Source: UBA5796 sp040752455 (lineage in GTDB: Bacteria > Chloroflexota > Anaerolineae > Anaerolineales > Villigracilaceae). From it: a stretch of DNA of 64,000 nt. The position numbers were made by a program, and so were the translations under genes. Position 1 is the first letter of the stretch. Each line of letters starts with the position of its first letter. Positions 1-10,608 of this stretch are shown here, in pieces. The notes beneath the pieces are model-generated. The model was not told the DNA's origin. It ran no database searches and saw only the letters and a list, made by a program, of their open reading frames with translations. The stretch is from assembly GCA_049324115.1 (NCBI GenBank), contig JBMOMN010000048.1, positions 1 to 64,000 of the forward strand, in the 5' to 3' direction.

Positions 1-1009
<1,009 letters not shown>

Positions 1010-1053
1010 GTACCTTATCTCCTTGTAGAGTTGACAAAAAAATTAGAGATGAG

Positions 1054-3123
1054 TTATTTGAGTATCTCTCGCGCAACTGCTTCCGAAACAGGCGCGTAGT
1101 GATCGAATTCCATCGAGAATACCCCGCGACCCTGGGTCGCAGAGCGCAACTCGGTTGCGTAACCGAACATTTCTGCCAGCGGGACCATGGCCCGCACCGC
1201 CTGGGCGTTGCCGGTCCGCATTTCCATGCCTTGGATTTCGCCGCGGCGGCTGTTCAACTGGCCGATGATGTCTCCCAGGTAATCCTCCGGGACGATGACT
1301 TCGACCCTCATCACCGGTTCGAGCAGGATGGGGCCACCTTTTTGGACGCCTTCCTTGAAGGCAAAGGTCGCAGCCATTTTGAAAGCCATTTCGTTCGAGT
1401 CGACCTCGTGGAAGGAGCCGTCGTAGAGTGTGACCTTCAGGTCTGTTACCGGATAACCGGCCAGCACACCGCTTTCGGCAGCTTCCATCACGCCTTTCTG
1501 GACAGCCGGGATATACTCCCTGGGGATCGAGCCGCCGACGATCTTCTCTTCGAAGATGACGCCGCTGCCGCGTTCACCCGGTTGCATTGCAAAAGTGACG
1601 TGACCGTACTGGCCGCGCCCGCCGGTCTGCTTGACGTAGCGGTAATCCACTTTGTCGAGCGAGCGGGTGATCGATTCACGATAGGCTACCCGCGGACGAC
1701 CCACGTTGGCCTGGACGCGGAACTCCCGCAGCATACGGGTGACCAGTACATCGAGATGCAGCTCACCCATCCCGGAGATGATCGTTTGCCCGGTGTTCTC
1801 GTCCGACCGGACCCGGAAAGTCGGGTCTTCTTCGGACAGTTTCCGCAAGGCTTCGCCCATCTTCTCCTGGTCGGCGGTGCTTTTCGGCTCGATGGCAATC
1901 GAAATGACCGGTTCGGGGAAGGTGATGCTCTCAAGGACGATGTTCTTGTTGTTGCACAGGGTATCGCCGGTGAAAGTTTCCTTGAAACCCAGCACGGCCG
2001 CGATGTCCCCAGCGAGCACCTCGGTGATGTCCTCGCGGCGGTCGGCGTACATACGGATCAGGCGTCCGATGCGTTCGCGCTTGCCCTTGGTCGAGTTCAT
2101 CACCATCGTCCCCTGGGTGATCTTTCCCGAATAAACCCGGAAATAAGCCAGGCGTCCGACGTAGGGGTCGGTTACGATTTTAAAGACCAGGGCGCTCAAC
2201 GGCGCGTCATCCTCGGCAGGCAATTCGATGAATTCTTCGTCTTTTTCGGTGTCATGCCCGTGTACGGGGGGGATTTCCGCCGGGGATGGGAGATAATCAA
2301 TCACTGCGTCCAGCAATAATTGGACGCCTTTATTGCGCAATGAACTGCCGCAAAAAACGGGCGTAGCTTTGTTTTCAACCACCGCCCGGCGCAGTGCCAA
2401 TTTCAGTTCATCAATACCGATCCGTTCGCCTTCCAGGAATTTGAGGGTAAGCTCGTCGTCCAGTTCAGCGATCTTCTCGACCATTGTGGCCCGCATCTCA
2501 GCCACCCGGGATTTCAACTCATCCGGCACATCGCCCTTGCGAGGCTCCTTGCCCAGGTCATCGTCCCAGAATGTTGCTTCTTCGGTCAACAGGTCCACAA
2601 CGCCGCGGAATCCGGCTTCGCTGCCGATGGGCAACTGCATCGCGATCGGGTTGGCGCCCAGCCGCGAGGTAATGGTTTCGATGGTACGCTCGTAAGAGGC
2701 GCCGACGCGATCCATCTTGTTCGCAAAACAAATCCGCGGCACGCCATAGCGGTCTGCCTGGCGCCAAACGGTTTCGCTCTGCGGTTCGACACCCTGAACG
2801 GCATCGAAGACAACCACCCCCCCATCCAGAACTCGCAACGAACGCTGCACTTCGGCGGTGAAATCAATATGGCCGGGCGTATCAATGATATTGACCTGGT
2901 AGCCCTTCCATTCCGCGGTCACAGCCGCAGAGACGATGGTAATGCCGCGCTCGCGCTCCTGGTCCATCCAATCGGTGACGGTCGTGCCGTCATCCACCGA
3001 GCCGAGACGATAGGTCTTGCCCGTATAGAACAGGATGCGTTCTGTCGTGGTGGTTTTGCCGGCATCGATATGGGCAATAATGCCGATATTCCGATACCGC
3101 TCAAGCGGGTGTACACGTGCCAT
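1054..3123 (-). CDS. fusA: Elongation factor G
   Basis: EF-G is the translocase GTPase of the cytoplasmic ribosome. The 689-residue length is typical. It shows the P-loop AHIDAGKTT near residues 17-25, DTPGH at 81-85 and NKMD at 135-138, followed by the ordinary domain II-V sequence to a regular C-terminus. The gene lies between rpsG (36 bases upstream) and tuf (44 bases downstream), the classical str-operon order. Nothing indicates an EF-G2-type paralogue. Confidence 0.98.
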   Translation of the reverse strand: MARVHPLERYRNIGIIAHIDAGKTTTTERILFYTGKTYRLGSVDDGTTVTDWMDQERERGITIVSAAVTAEWKGYQVNIIDTPGHIDFTAEVQRSLRVLDGGVVVFDAVQGVEPQSETVWRQADRYGVPRICFANKMDRVGASYERTIETITSRLGANPIAMQLPIGSEAGFRGVVDLLTEEATFWDDDLGKEPRKGDVPDELKSRVAEMRATMVEKIAELDDELTLKFLEGERIGIDELKLALRRAVVENKATPVFCGSSLRNKGVQLLLDAVIDYLPSPAEIPPVHGHDTEKDEEFIELPAEDDAPLSALVFKIVTDPYVGRLAYFRVYSGKITQGTMVMNSTKGKRERIGRLIRMYADRREDITEVLAGDIAAVLGFKETFTGDTLCNNKNIVLESITFPEPVISIAIEPKSTADQEKMGEALRKLSEEDPTFRVRSDENTGQTIISGMGELHLDVLVTRMLREFRVQANVGRPRVAYRESITRSLDKVDYRYVKQTGGRGQYGHVTFAMQPGERGSGVIFEEKIVGGSIPREYIPAVQKGVMEAAESGVLAGYPVTDLKVTLYDGSFHEVDSNEMAFKMAATFAFKEGVQKGGPILLEPVMRVEVIVPEDYLGDIIGQLNSRRGEIQGMEMRTGNAQAVRAMVPLAEMFGYATELRSATQGRGVFSMEFDHYAPVSEAVAREILK

Positions 3124-3159
3124 GATGAACTGATACCTTATTAAAGTACAAATCTGAAA

Positions 3160-3627
3160 TTAGGCGCGGTAATGGGAGAAAGCCCGGTTGGCTTCCGCCA
3201 TTTTGTGCGCTTCCTCGCGTTTACGAATAGCCGCACCCTGGTTGTTGAAAGCTTCCATCAACTCGGCAGCCAGCTTCTCGGAGAAAGACTTGCCACTGCG
3301 AGCGCGGGCCGCGGCCAAAACCCAACGGATCGCCAGCGTGGTGCGACGATCAGCCGGCACTTCCATCGGGACCTGGTAGGTGGCGCCGCCCACGCGGCGC
3401 GGGCGGACTTCCATAACCGGAGCCACGTTTTTCATCGCGGTCTCGAAAACCTCGACCGGATTCTTCTTGGTCTGTTTCTCGATGATATCCATGGTATCGT
3501 ACATCAGGCTGGTAGCGACACTTTTCTTGCCGCTTTTCAAGATGTGATGAATCATGGTTTGGATGAGGACATTATTGTAGCGAATATCCGGGGGGATTTC
3601 GCGGACTTCAGGCTTACCTCGGCGCAT
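3160..3627 (-). CDS. rpsG: 30S ribosomal protein S7
   Basis: S7 nucleates assembly of the 16S rRNA 3' domain. The 155 residues are full length for the family, beginning MRRGKPEVREIPPD and containing the conserved RRVGGATYQVP segment. GGAG lies a few bases before the ATG. The gene is 46 bases downstream of rpsL and 36 bases upstream of fusA, so it is presumably co-transcribed. In other bacteria S7 is the autoregulatory protein of this operon. No S7 operator could be identified by eye. Confidence 0.98.
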   Translation of the reverse strand: MRRGKPEVREIPPDIRYNNVLIQTMIHHILKSGKKSVATSLMYDTMDIIEKQTKKNPVEVFETAMKNVAPVMEVRPRRVGGATYQVPMEVPADRRTTLAIRWVLAAARARSGKSFSEKLAAELMEAFNNQGAAIRKREEAHKMAEANRAFSHYRA

Positions 3628-3673
3628 TCCAATTCTCCGTAGTTAGTCTTCCAATTCCGACTGCAAAGCGGCC

Positions 3674-4090
3674 CTATTTCGGGCGCTTCGCACCGTATTT
3701 CGAACGGCCCTGGCGACGCTTGTCCACGCCGGTGGTGTCGAGCGAGCCGCGAACAATATGATAACGAACACCAGGCAAATCCTTGACGCGTCCGCCACGC
3801 ACGAGGACCACAGAGTGCTCCTGGAGCTGGTGTCCCTCGCCGGGGATGTAAGCGGTGACTTCGATGCCGTTCGTCAAGCGCACGCGAGCGATCTTGCGCA
3901 ATGCCGAATTGGGCTTTTTGGGGGTCATCGTGCGTACAACGGTACACACACCGCGCTTCTGCGGCGCGCCTTTTGCCTGGCGCACACGGCGCTGCTTATA
4001 AGAGTTCAAGGTATATTGCAAAGCAGGAGCCTTGCTCTTGACCTTCTTACTCTTTCGACCTTTGCGGACCATTTGGTTGATAGTCGGCAC
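3674..4090 (-). CDS. rpsL: 30S ribosomal protein S12, GTG start
   Basis: S12 is the decoding-centre protein. I place the start at the GTG at 4090 (MPTINQMVRKG), because GGAGG stands seven bases upstream and the N-terminus then matches the family. A longer frame open to 4168 would add 26 non-homologous residues. The protein has 138 residues, with the roughly 13-residue insertion before APQKRGVC also seen in Bacillus-type S12. The streptomycin-critical lysines in TPKKPNS and GGRVKDLPGVRYH are wild type. Confidence 0.97.
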   Translation of the reverse strand: MPTINQMVRKGRKSKKVKSKAPALQYTLNSYKQRRVRQAKGAPQKRGVCTVVRTMTPKKPNSALRKIARVRLTNGIEVTAYIPGEGHQLQEHSVVLVRGGRVKDLPGVRYHIVRGSLDTTGVDKRRQGRSKYGAKRPK

Positions 4091-4154
4091 TTTTTGCCTC
4101 CGAACAAAATAGATGCGTGATTTATGATTGATGAACGATGTCTTGCCAAGAAGT

Positions 4155-4185
4155 GAGGCCATCCACAACTTACCTGGTTGGCCTC
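4155..4185 (-). promoter_or_regulatory. Hairpin in the rpsL leader
   Basis: The arms GAGGCCA (4155-4161) and TGGCCTC (4179-4185) pair across a 17-base loop within the predicted 5' leader of rpsL. On the minus strand no T-run follows, so it is not an intrinsic terminator for rpoB. It could be an autoregulatory leader structure. This is inference from the repeat alone. Confidence 0.4.
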
Positions 4186-4243
4186 ATTTTTCGTGCAAAC
4201 ATGAGACTGGGTACAGCGTCTCGGTTACAGGCAACGAAAAGCG

Positions 4244-4272
4244 ATTTTAACACACGCCTAATCTTGCGTCAA
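4244..4272 (-). promoter_or_regulatory. Sigma-70-type promoter of the rpsL operon
   Basis: Reading the minus strand, TTGACG (4272-4267) and TAAAAT (4249-4244) are separated by 17 bases. The promoter lies about 155 bases before the rpsL start, in the 258-base gap between rpoB and rpsL. It implies that rpsL-rpsG-fusA-tuf can be transcribed independently of rpoB. Confidence 0.65.
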
Positions 4273-4348
4273 GGACAATTCGCTCCTGTTTGTGAATTTC
4301 GTGATTAAGCTCCAACCGCCTCGACGAGGCCCGTCTCAAGGCTGCGGA

Positions 4349-7300
4349 TTACACGTTTTCGTTCAAGGCCAGCAGGCCGGTACCCATCTTCGGAGGTTGG
4401 ACCTTCTCCTCATCCTTGCCGAAGCGGACGACCTCGCCGGTATCGTGGATAGCTTCAACGGCCAGTCCCAGGCTCTGCAATTCCTTGACCAACACCCGGA
4501 ACGATGCCGGGATGCTCGGATCCTCGATCTGTTCGCCCTTGACAATGGCCTCATAAGTATTGACCCGGCCCTGGACATCATCGGATTTGACCGTGAGCAT
4601 CTCCTGCAATGTGTACGCCGCGCCATAGGCTTCCAGCGCCCAGACTTCCATTTCACCGAAACGCTGGCCGCCAAACTGGGCCTTGCCACCCAGGGGTTGC
4701 TGGGTCACCAGGCTGTACGGGCCGGTCGAGCGGGCATGGACCTTGTCCTCGACCAGATGGTGCAGTTTCAGGATGGTCATCACACCGACGGTGACTGACT
4801 GATCGAAAATCTCACCGGTCTTCCCGTCCCGCAGGACCTGCTTGCCCAGGGTCGGGATCGGTTTCCCGGTCGCGAGCATCGCCTGTTCTGCCATCCCGCG
4901 CAGCTCATCATCCGAAACTTTGCCGTCCTTGCCTTCGCTCATGAGCCACAATCTCAAGCAAGCCAGGATTGCGCTTTCGTCATACGGTCCCCGCTGTGAC
5001 GGGTGAATACCTTCATGTGGGAAGACGCCTGCCGGGTCAATTTCGTGGTCGCGCAACCATTCGGTCGCGGTCATGAAACGCGTCTTTTGCTCGTCCGAGG
5101 AAATATCACGAACATCGTGTCCGCGTTCCCTCAACTTCTGCTCAAGGAAGAAGCGGCGGACTTCGCCGTCATCCTCGATCATTTCGGGATCATATTCCTG
5201 CTCATTCAGCCACGACCAGGCGTCGTTCGCGGCTTCCTGCCAGGCCTGATCAATGATCCAGGCGCGGGCCAGTTCGGCCTCGATCTCGGTCTCGGTCGCA
5301 CCGTCGAATACCGGGGTAATGGTGCGGAACCCCATCCGCTTGGAGGCCCAACCGAGGTGGACTTCGAGCACCTGGCCGATGTTCATACGTCCTGGGACGC
5401 CCAACGGGTTCAGGATGATGTCCACCGGGGTACCGTCTTCGAGAAATGGCATGTCCTCGACCGGGACTACCCGCGAGACCACGCCCTTGTTCCCGTGGCG
5501 ACCAGCCATCTTATCACCCGCGGTGATCTTGCGGCGCTGTGCCACCGAGACGCGCACCATCATGTCCACGCCGGCCGAAAGGTCGGAATTTTCTTCACGG
5601 GTGAAGACTTTCACGTCCACGACCTTACCGCGCTCGCCATGCGGCATACGCAAGGAAGTATCTTTCACGTCACGGGATTTTTCGCCGAAGATGGCCCGCA
5701 GCAGGCGTTCTTCCGGGGTCAATTCCTTCTCGCCTTTGGGCGTGATCTTGCCGACGAGGATATCGTTCGGGCCGACTTCGGCGCCGATGCGAATGATGCC
5801 GTTCTCGTCCAGGTCCTTGATGGCGTCCTCGCCGACGTTGGGGATGTCACGCGTGATCTCCTCGGGACCCAGCTTGGTATCGCGAGCTTCGACTTCATAC
5901 TTTTCGATGTGAACGGACGTAAAGCGGTCTTCCTGCACCAGTTTTTCAGAGATCAGGATCGCGTCTTCGAAGTTGCCGCCCTCCCACGAGAGGAAGGCCA
6001 CGACCACATTCTGGCCGAGCGCGAGTTGGCCGCTGTCGGTCGAAGATGAGTCGGCGATGATGTCGCCCTTCGAAACGATCTGGCCCTTGACCACCGCCGG
6101 GCGCTGGTCAATACAGGTGGACTGGTTGGAACGCTGGTACTTGCGCAACTGGTACAGACGCTGGTTGCCGTCCTTTTCACGGATGGTGATAGTGCTGCCC
6201 GTAACTGAGATGACCTCGCCGTCATTTTCGGCGATGATCACCTGCCCCGAGTCGAGGGCGGCGAAATATTCCATCCCGGTCGAAACCAGCGGGATTTCCG
6301 GGCGGACCAACGGGACCGCCTGGGCTTGCATGTTCGAACCCATCAGGGCGCGGTTGGCGTCGTCGTGCTCAAGGAAGGGGATCAGCGCGGCGCTGATGCC
6401 CACGACCTGGTGCGGGGCCACGTCCATGTAATTGATATTTTCCGGGGTCGAGAAGTCGAAACCCGAATGATGACGCATGGAAATGCGGTTGCGGACGAAC
6501 TCGTTGTACATTGTCAGCGGCGCGTTGGCCTGGGCGATGACGAATTTATCTTCCGCGTCAGCCGACAGGTAATCCATCTGGTCCGACACAAACGGGATGA
6601 CCAGGATGTCCTTGCCCAATTTGGCAAGTTTCGGCAAATGCTTGGCTTCTATGCGCTCGCCATCTTTCAGGATGACTTCCCCCGTCTCATCCACCACATT
6701 GCCTCGAACGGCCCGGCCTTCCAGGTGCGGGCTGTTGCACGGCAAGGCTTTGAGAACCTTGCGGTAAGGTGTCTCGATGAAACCGTATTCGTTGACCCGC
6801 GAGAAGGACGCCAGGCGGCCGATCAAGCCGATGTTGGGGCCTTCGGGCGTTTCGATGGGGCAGATGCGGCCATAGTGCGAGTGATGGACGTCGCGCACGT
6901 CGAAGCCCGCCCGTTCACGGCGAAGGCCGCCGGGACCCAGAGCCGACAGCGTGCGCTTGTGGCGCAGCTCGGCCAACGGGTTGGTCTGGTCCATGAACTG
7001 GGAGAGTTGGCTCGACCCGAAAAATTCGCGCAGGGCGGCCACCACCGGGCGGATATTGATCAGCGTGACCGGCGAAATCTGCTCCTGGTCGCGGATGGAC
7101 ATACGCTCTTTAATGACGCGTTCCATGCGGCGCAGGCCGATCCGCAACTTGTTCTGGATCAACTCGCCTACCGTCTTGACGCGGCGGTTGCCCAGGTGGT
7201 CAATATCGTCCGGGGGTTTGATCCCGTTGTTGATCTCGATCATGTGCCGCACCAGGCGGACCACATCAGCCTTCGTCACCGTGCGGTGCGGGATCGGGAT

Positions 7301-8236
7301 TTCAAGATCGAGCTTCTGGTTCAGTTTGTAGCGGCCCACGCGTTCCAGGTCATAATGGCGCTGGTCGAACAATTGCTCTATGATGAACTGGCGGGCATTA
7401 TCCAGAGTAGCCGGATCGCCAGGGCGCATCCGCTTGAAGAACTCGATCAGGGCGGCTTCAGCTATCGTCTGCCCGCCGACCAGGTCCCATTCCGGTTCCT
7501 GCTTGAGCGTGGAAACGACGAACAACCGCTCCGGGTTGTTATCCACATCCTGGAAGAGAGACAGCAGTTCGTCATCGGTGCCGGTCTTGAGCGGGGAGTT
7601 GGGATTCCCGTCGTCAACGGCCGCCAGCGCGCGCAGGAATACCGTGATCGGGACGGTGCGCTTGCGGTTGAACTTCAGGATGATGTAGTCGCTCTTGCGG
7701 GTCTCGAACTCCATCCAGGCCCCGCGGTCGGGGATGAGTTTCGCCATCGCCAACGGGCGACCGGTTGACCGGTCCGTGGGCGCTTCGAAGTAAACGCCGG
7801 GGGAACGGATCAACTGCGAGACGACGACGCGCTCTGTCCCGTTGATGATGAACGTCCCCTTGTCGGTCATCTCGGGGAAATCGCCCAGGAAGATATCCTG
7901 CTTGATCGGCTCCGGGATGTCGGGGCCTGCCAGGAGCACGGAGACGTAAAGCGGGGTGGCATAGGTGAGGTCGCGTTCGACGCACTCGTCAATGTTGTTT
8001 TTGGGTTCCCCAAACCAATACTTCAATCCCCACTGCTGCGACTCGGCGCCGCGGCTGGGGAAATACAATTTCATGCCTTTGTTATAGGATTCGATGGGAG
8101 AAATTTCGTGGAAGAGATCCGCCAGGCCTTCGGCCTTCAAGCGTTCAAAAGAGTCCAGTTGTACTTCGATAAGGTTGGGAAGAGCAAGAGTTACAGGGAT
8201 ACGCGCGTAAGTCTTTGTGGGCAAAGAGGATGCCAT
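4349..8236 (-). CDS. rpoB: RNA polymerase beta subunit
   Basis: The catalytic beta subunit of RNA polymerase. The start is the ATG at 8236 (MASSLPTKTYARIP) because AGGAG lies six bases upstream. A frame extended by ten residues has no such signal. The protein has 1295 residues. The rifampicin region is at residues about 408-433, with D416, H426 and S431 at the sensitive-type positions. The NKGVVSR and GGKAQFGGQRFGEMEVWALE blocks are intact. About 115-120 extra residues lie between PVFDGA and GKQVLRDGKTGE, within about 991-1130. The next gene is rpsL, not rpoC. Confidence 0.98.
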   Translation of the reverse strand: MASSLPTKTYARIPVTLALPNLIEVQLDSFERLKAEGLADLFHEISPIESYNKGMKLYFPSRGAESQQWGLKYWFGEPKNNIDECVERDLTYATPLYVSVLLAGPDIPEPIKQDIFLGDFPEMTDKGTFIINGTERVVVSQLIRSPGVYFEAPTDRSTGRPLAMAKLIPDRGAWMEFETRKSDYIILKFNRKRTVPITVFLRALAAVDDGNPNSPLKTGTDDELLSLFQDVDNNPERLFVVSTLKQEPEWDLVGGQTIAEAALIEFFKRMRPGDPATLDNARQFIIEQLFDQRHYDLERVGRYKLNQKLDLEIPIPHRTVTKADVVRLVRHMIEINNGIKPPDDIDHLGNRRVKTVGELIQNKLRIGLRRMERVIKERMSIRDQEQISPVTLINIRPVVAALREFFGSSQLSQFMDQTNPLAELRHKRTLSALGPGGLRRERAGFDVRDVHHSHYGRICPIETPEGPNIGLIGRLASFSRVNEYGFIETPYRKVLKALPCNSPHLEGRAVRGNVVDETGEVILKDGERIEAKHLPKLAKLGKDILVIPFVSDQMDYLSADAEDKFVIAQANAPLTMYNEFVRNRISMRHHSGFDFSTPENINYMDVAPHQVVGISAALIPFLEHDDANRALMGSNMQAQAVPLVRPEIPLVSTGMEYFAALDSGQVIIAENDGEVISVTGSTITIREKDGNQRLYQLRKYQRSNQSTCIDQRPAVVKGQIVSKGDIIADSSSTDSGQLALGQNVVVAFLSWEGGNFEDAILISEKLVQEDRFTSVHIEKYEVEARDTKLGPEEITRDIPNVGEDAIKDLDENGIIRIGAEVGPNDILVGKITPKGEKELTPEERLLRAIFGEKSRDVKDTSLRMPHGERGKVVDVKVFTREENSDLSAGVDMMVRVSVAQRRKITAGDKMAGRHGNKGVVSRVVPVEDMPFLEDGTPVDIILNPLGVPGRMNIGQVLEVHLGWASKRMGFRTITPVFDGATETEIEAELARAWIIDQAWQEAANDAWSWLNEQEYDPEMIEDDGEVRRFFLEQKLRERGHDVRDISSDEQKTRFMTATEWLRDHEIDPAGVFPHEGIHPSQRGPYDESAILACLRLWLMSEGKDGKVSDDELRGMAEQAMLATGKPIPTLGKQVLRDGKTGEIFDQSVTVGVMTILKLHHLVEDKVHARSTGPYSLVTQQPLGGKAQFGGQRFGEMEVWALEAYGAAYTLQEMLTVKSDDVQGRVNTYEAIVKGEQIEDPSIPASFRVLVKELQSLGLAVEAIHDTGEVVRFGKDEEKVQPPKMGTGLLALNENV

Positions 8237-8321
8237 TCGATTCTCCTGACCTGGTTTTGCTGCCAATGGGATTAAACGACAGAAGCCACCGCCGCATTCA
8301 GCAGCAGGACAGCAAACTTGA

Positions 8322-8351
8322 ATTATATACTAAATCAACCGGCTAAGTCAA
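8322..8351 (-). promoter_or_regulatory. Sigma-70-type promoter of rpoB
   Basis: On the minus strand TTGACT (8351-8346) and TATAAT (8327-8322) are separated by 18 bases, about 85 bases before the rpoB start. The -10 is a perfect consensus. The rest of the 248-base gap to the divergent transporter gene shows no other clear signal. Confidence 0.7.
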
Positions 8352-8484
8352 GCAGGAATTCGATTTTTTAAGAAAGAGATTTCTGACGGCGGGCGCTATT
8401 TTATCACAAACTCATCGAAACGGAGCTATATCGTCAGGGTTACTGATTACGTATCTTGTCACCCATTAAATTATTGGAGGAAAT

Positions 8485-9855
8485 ATGTCGAACGCACAGA
8501 CGATGACCAATGACAGGCGTGAAATCTTTGGGTGGGCCATGTACGATTGGGCCAACTCGGCCTTCAGCACAACGGTAGGAACGGTTTTTCTCGGCCCTTA
8601 CGTGGCCGCCCTCGCCCGGGCCGCAGCCGAAGCGGCCGGGACCTCCACCGTTTCGTTCCTGGGCATCCCGGTCGCGCCGGATTCGTTCCTGCCCTATTGC
8701 ATCTCTTTCTCCGTCGGGATGCAGGTGTTGTTCCTCCCCATCCTGGGCGCAATAGCAGATTATTCCCACTTGCGCAAACAAATGATGCGGCTTTTCGCGA
8801 CCATCGGCGCGGTGGCGACGATCCTGCTATTCCTGGTCACGGGTGAACTCTGGTGGCTGGGAGGGCTGCTCTTCATCGTTGCCAACCTATCCTTCGGCGC
8901 GGCCATCGTATTTTACAACGCCTACCTGCCAGATATCGCCAGCGAGGAGGAGCGCGACCGGGTTTCGTCCTACGGCTGGGCGATGGGCTACCTGGGCGGC
9001 GGGGTCCTGCTGGCGCTCAACCTGGCTTTCTATCTATTCAGCGATGAGATCGGGGTCCCCGGCGATCTGGCCGTGCGGATCAACCTGGCTTCGGCAGGCA
9101 TCTGGTGGATGGGTTTTTCCCTCATCACCTGGACGCGGCTGCGGGCGCGCCATGCGACCCACGCCTTGCCCGCCAACGAGACCTACATCAGCATTGGTTT
9201 CAAGCAATTGCGCAAAACCCTGGGAGAGATCAAAAACTTCCCCGAAACGCTCAAATTCCTGCTGGCATATTTCCTCTACAACGACGGCATCCAGACCGTG
9301 ATCGCAATCTCGGCGACCTTCGCCGCCGCGCCGCTGGTCCAGGGCGGGCTGGCGCTGGAACAGCAGAGTCTGACCGCAGTCATCCTGATGATCCAGTTCG
9401 TGGCGTTTTTCGGGGCCTTGCTCTGGGGCCGCCTCGCCAGATGGATCGGCGCCAAACAATCGGTCATCGTGAGTCTGGTGATCTGGGCGGGAGTGGTGAT
9501 CTATGCTTACGGCGGGCTGAAAAGCGAACAACTGGTGTTGGAATTCTTCATCCTGGGCATGTTCATCGCGCTGGTCATGGGCGGGTCGCAGGCCATCAGC
9601 CGCAGCCTGTTCGCCCAGATGATCCCAAACGGGAAGGAAGCCGAATTCTATTCATTTTATGAGATCAGCGAGCGCGGCACGTCCTGGATCGGGCCGCTGA
9701 TCTTCGGGTTGGCAAACCAGCTTTTCGGGAGTCTGCGCTACGGCATCCTGTCACTGATTTTCTTTTTCATCGCCGGATTGATCATCCTGCCCTTCGTGAA
9801 AGTGGACAAAGCGATTGCGGACGTGAAGGAATACGACGCGGCCCGGAAAGCATAA
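8485..9855 (+). CDS. UMF1-type MFS transporter
   Basis: A 456-residue polytopic protein with about eleven to twelve hydrophobic spans. It begins with the EIFGWAMYDWANSAFSTTVGT segment typical of the UMF1/Atg22-like branch of the major facilitator superfamily. An extracytoplasmic-looking loop follows span 1, and the ISERGTSWIGPL motif is near the C-terminus. GGAGG is placed well before the ATG. Substrates of bacterial UMF1 proteins are mostly unknown. In yeast the Atg22 relative exports amino acids from the vacuole. It is transcribed away from rpoB and convergently with the Crp/Fnr pair. Confidence 0.85.
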   Translation: MSNAQTMTNDRREIFGWAMYDWANSAFSTTVGTVFLGPYVAALARAAAEAAGTSTVSFLGIPVAPDSFLPYCISFSVGMQVLFLPILGAIADYSHLRKQMMRLFATIGAVATILLFLVTGELWWLGGLLFIVANLSFGAAIVFYNAYLPDIASEEERDRVSSYGWAMGYLGGGVLLALNLAFYLFSDEIGVPGDLAVRINLASAGIWWMGFSLITWTRLRARHATHALPANETYISIGFKQLRKTLGEIKNFPETLKFLLAYFLYNDGIQTVIAISATFAAAPLVQGGLALEQQSLTAVILMIQFVAFFGALLWGRLARWIGAKQSVIVSLVIWAGVVIYAYGGLKSEQLVLEFFILGMFIALVMGGSQAISRSLFAQMIPNGKEAEFYSFYEISERGTSWIGPLIFGLANQLFGSLRYGILSLIFFFIAGLIILPFVKVDKAIADVKEYDAARKA

Positions 9856-9930
9856 ACATCTCCAAATAAAACGTCCGTGGCGAGACAGGCTGGCACGCGG
9901 GAGCAGGCGGGCGCTTTTCGAGCCGACAGT

Positions 9931-10608
9931 TCATCCACCCTCGATAAGCCGGGAAAGCCCGTCGCGGTCGGCCAGGACGAACTCGGTACGGGTCACTTCG
10001 ATCAGTTTCTTGTCCGAGAAATTGTATAACGCGCGGCAGACCATCTCGCGCGTCGAGCCGACGCGGGCGGCCATTTCATCCAGCGTCAGGTTGCGCGAGA
10101 TGGATGCGTCTCCCGCCTGTTCGAAGTGATCGAGCAGGAGACGGGCAAGGCGTCCTGCCACAGGCCGGAAGGCCAGTCCTTCCACCAGATCGCTGGCGTG
10201 CTGCATCCGATCCGCCATCAGGCAACTAAGTTCCCAGGAGGCCCCGCCATTGCGGAGGAGGATGGACAGGATAGCGGCGCGTGACCAAAGGTATAGATGA
10301 GTATCCTCGCGCGCTTCCAACGAGACGGGCATAGGCGCGTCTTCATGGAATAATGCCAGACCCCAGAAAACTTCCCCACTGCCAAAACAACCCACGTGCA
10401 GGCTGCGTCCTTCCGAAGATTCTTTGAGGGCTTCCACCACCCCGTCTGCCACTAACAGCAGATACGGCCAGATATCGCCGAACAGAACCACCTTCCCGCC
10501 TTTTTGATAGTGACGCAAGGATGCCGTCTGTTCCACCTGTTTCAAGTCAGATGACGCGATGGCTTGAAAGATGGGGTTCCCCGCCAGCAGGGTGGATAGT
10601 CGGCTCAT
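9931..10608 (-). CDS. Crp/Fnr-family transcription regulator 1
   Basis: 225 residues: an N-terminal cyclic-nucleotide-binding-type beta barrel (about 15-125), a long dimer helix, and a winged helix near 165-215 with recognition helix STREMVCRALY. The Glu and Arg expected to read a GAC/TGA half site are present in the pattern E-x-x-C-R. There is no N-terminal cysteine cluster of the FNR [4Fe-4S] type, so if it senses NO, CO or redox state it must do so by another route. Its start overlaps the stop of the upstream paralogue by four bases (ATGA), indicating translational coupling. Confidence 0.9.
   Translation of the reverse strand: MSRLSTLLAGNPIFQAIASSDLKQVEQTASLRHYQKGGKVVLFGDIWPYLLLVADGVVEALKESSEGRSLHVGCFGSGEVFWGLALFHEDAPMPVSLEAREDTHLYLWSRAAILSILLRNGGASWELSCLMADRMQHASDLVEGLAFRPVAGRLARLLLDHFEQAGDASISRNLTLDEMAARVGSTREMVCRALYNFSDKKLIEVTRTEFVLADRDGLSRLIEGG

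Noticed and set aside
6326..7768. Long plus-strand open frame of 480 codons opposite rpoB
   Set aside because: It is the antisense reading of a highly conserved rpoB segment in GC-rich DNA. It has no ribosome site, and its composition (His, Gln, Arg rich) is that of a shadow frame.
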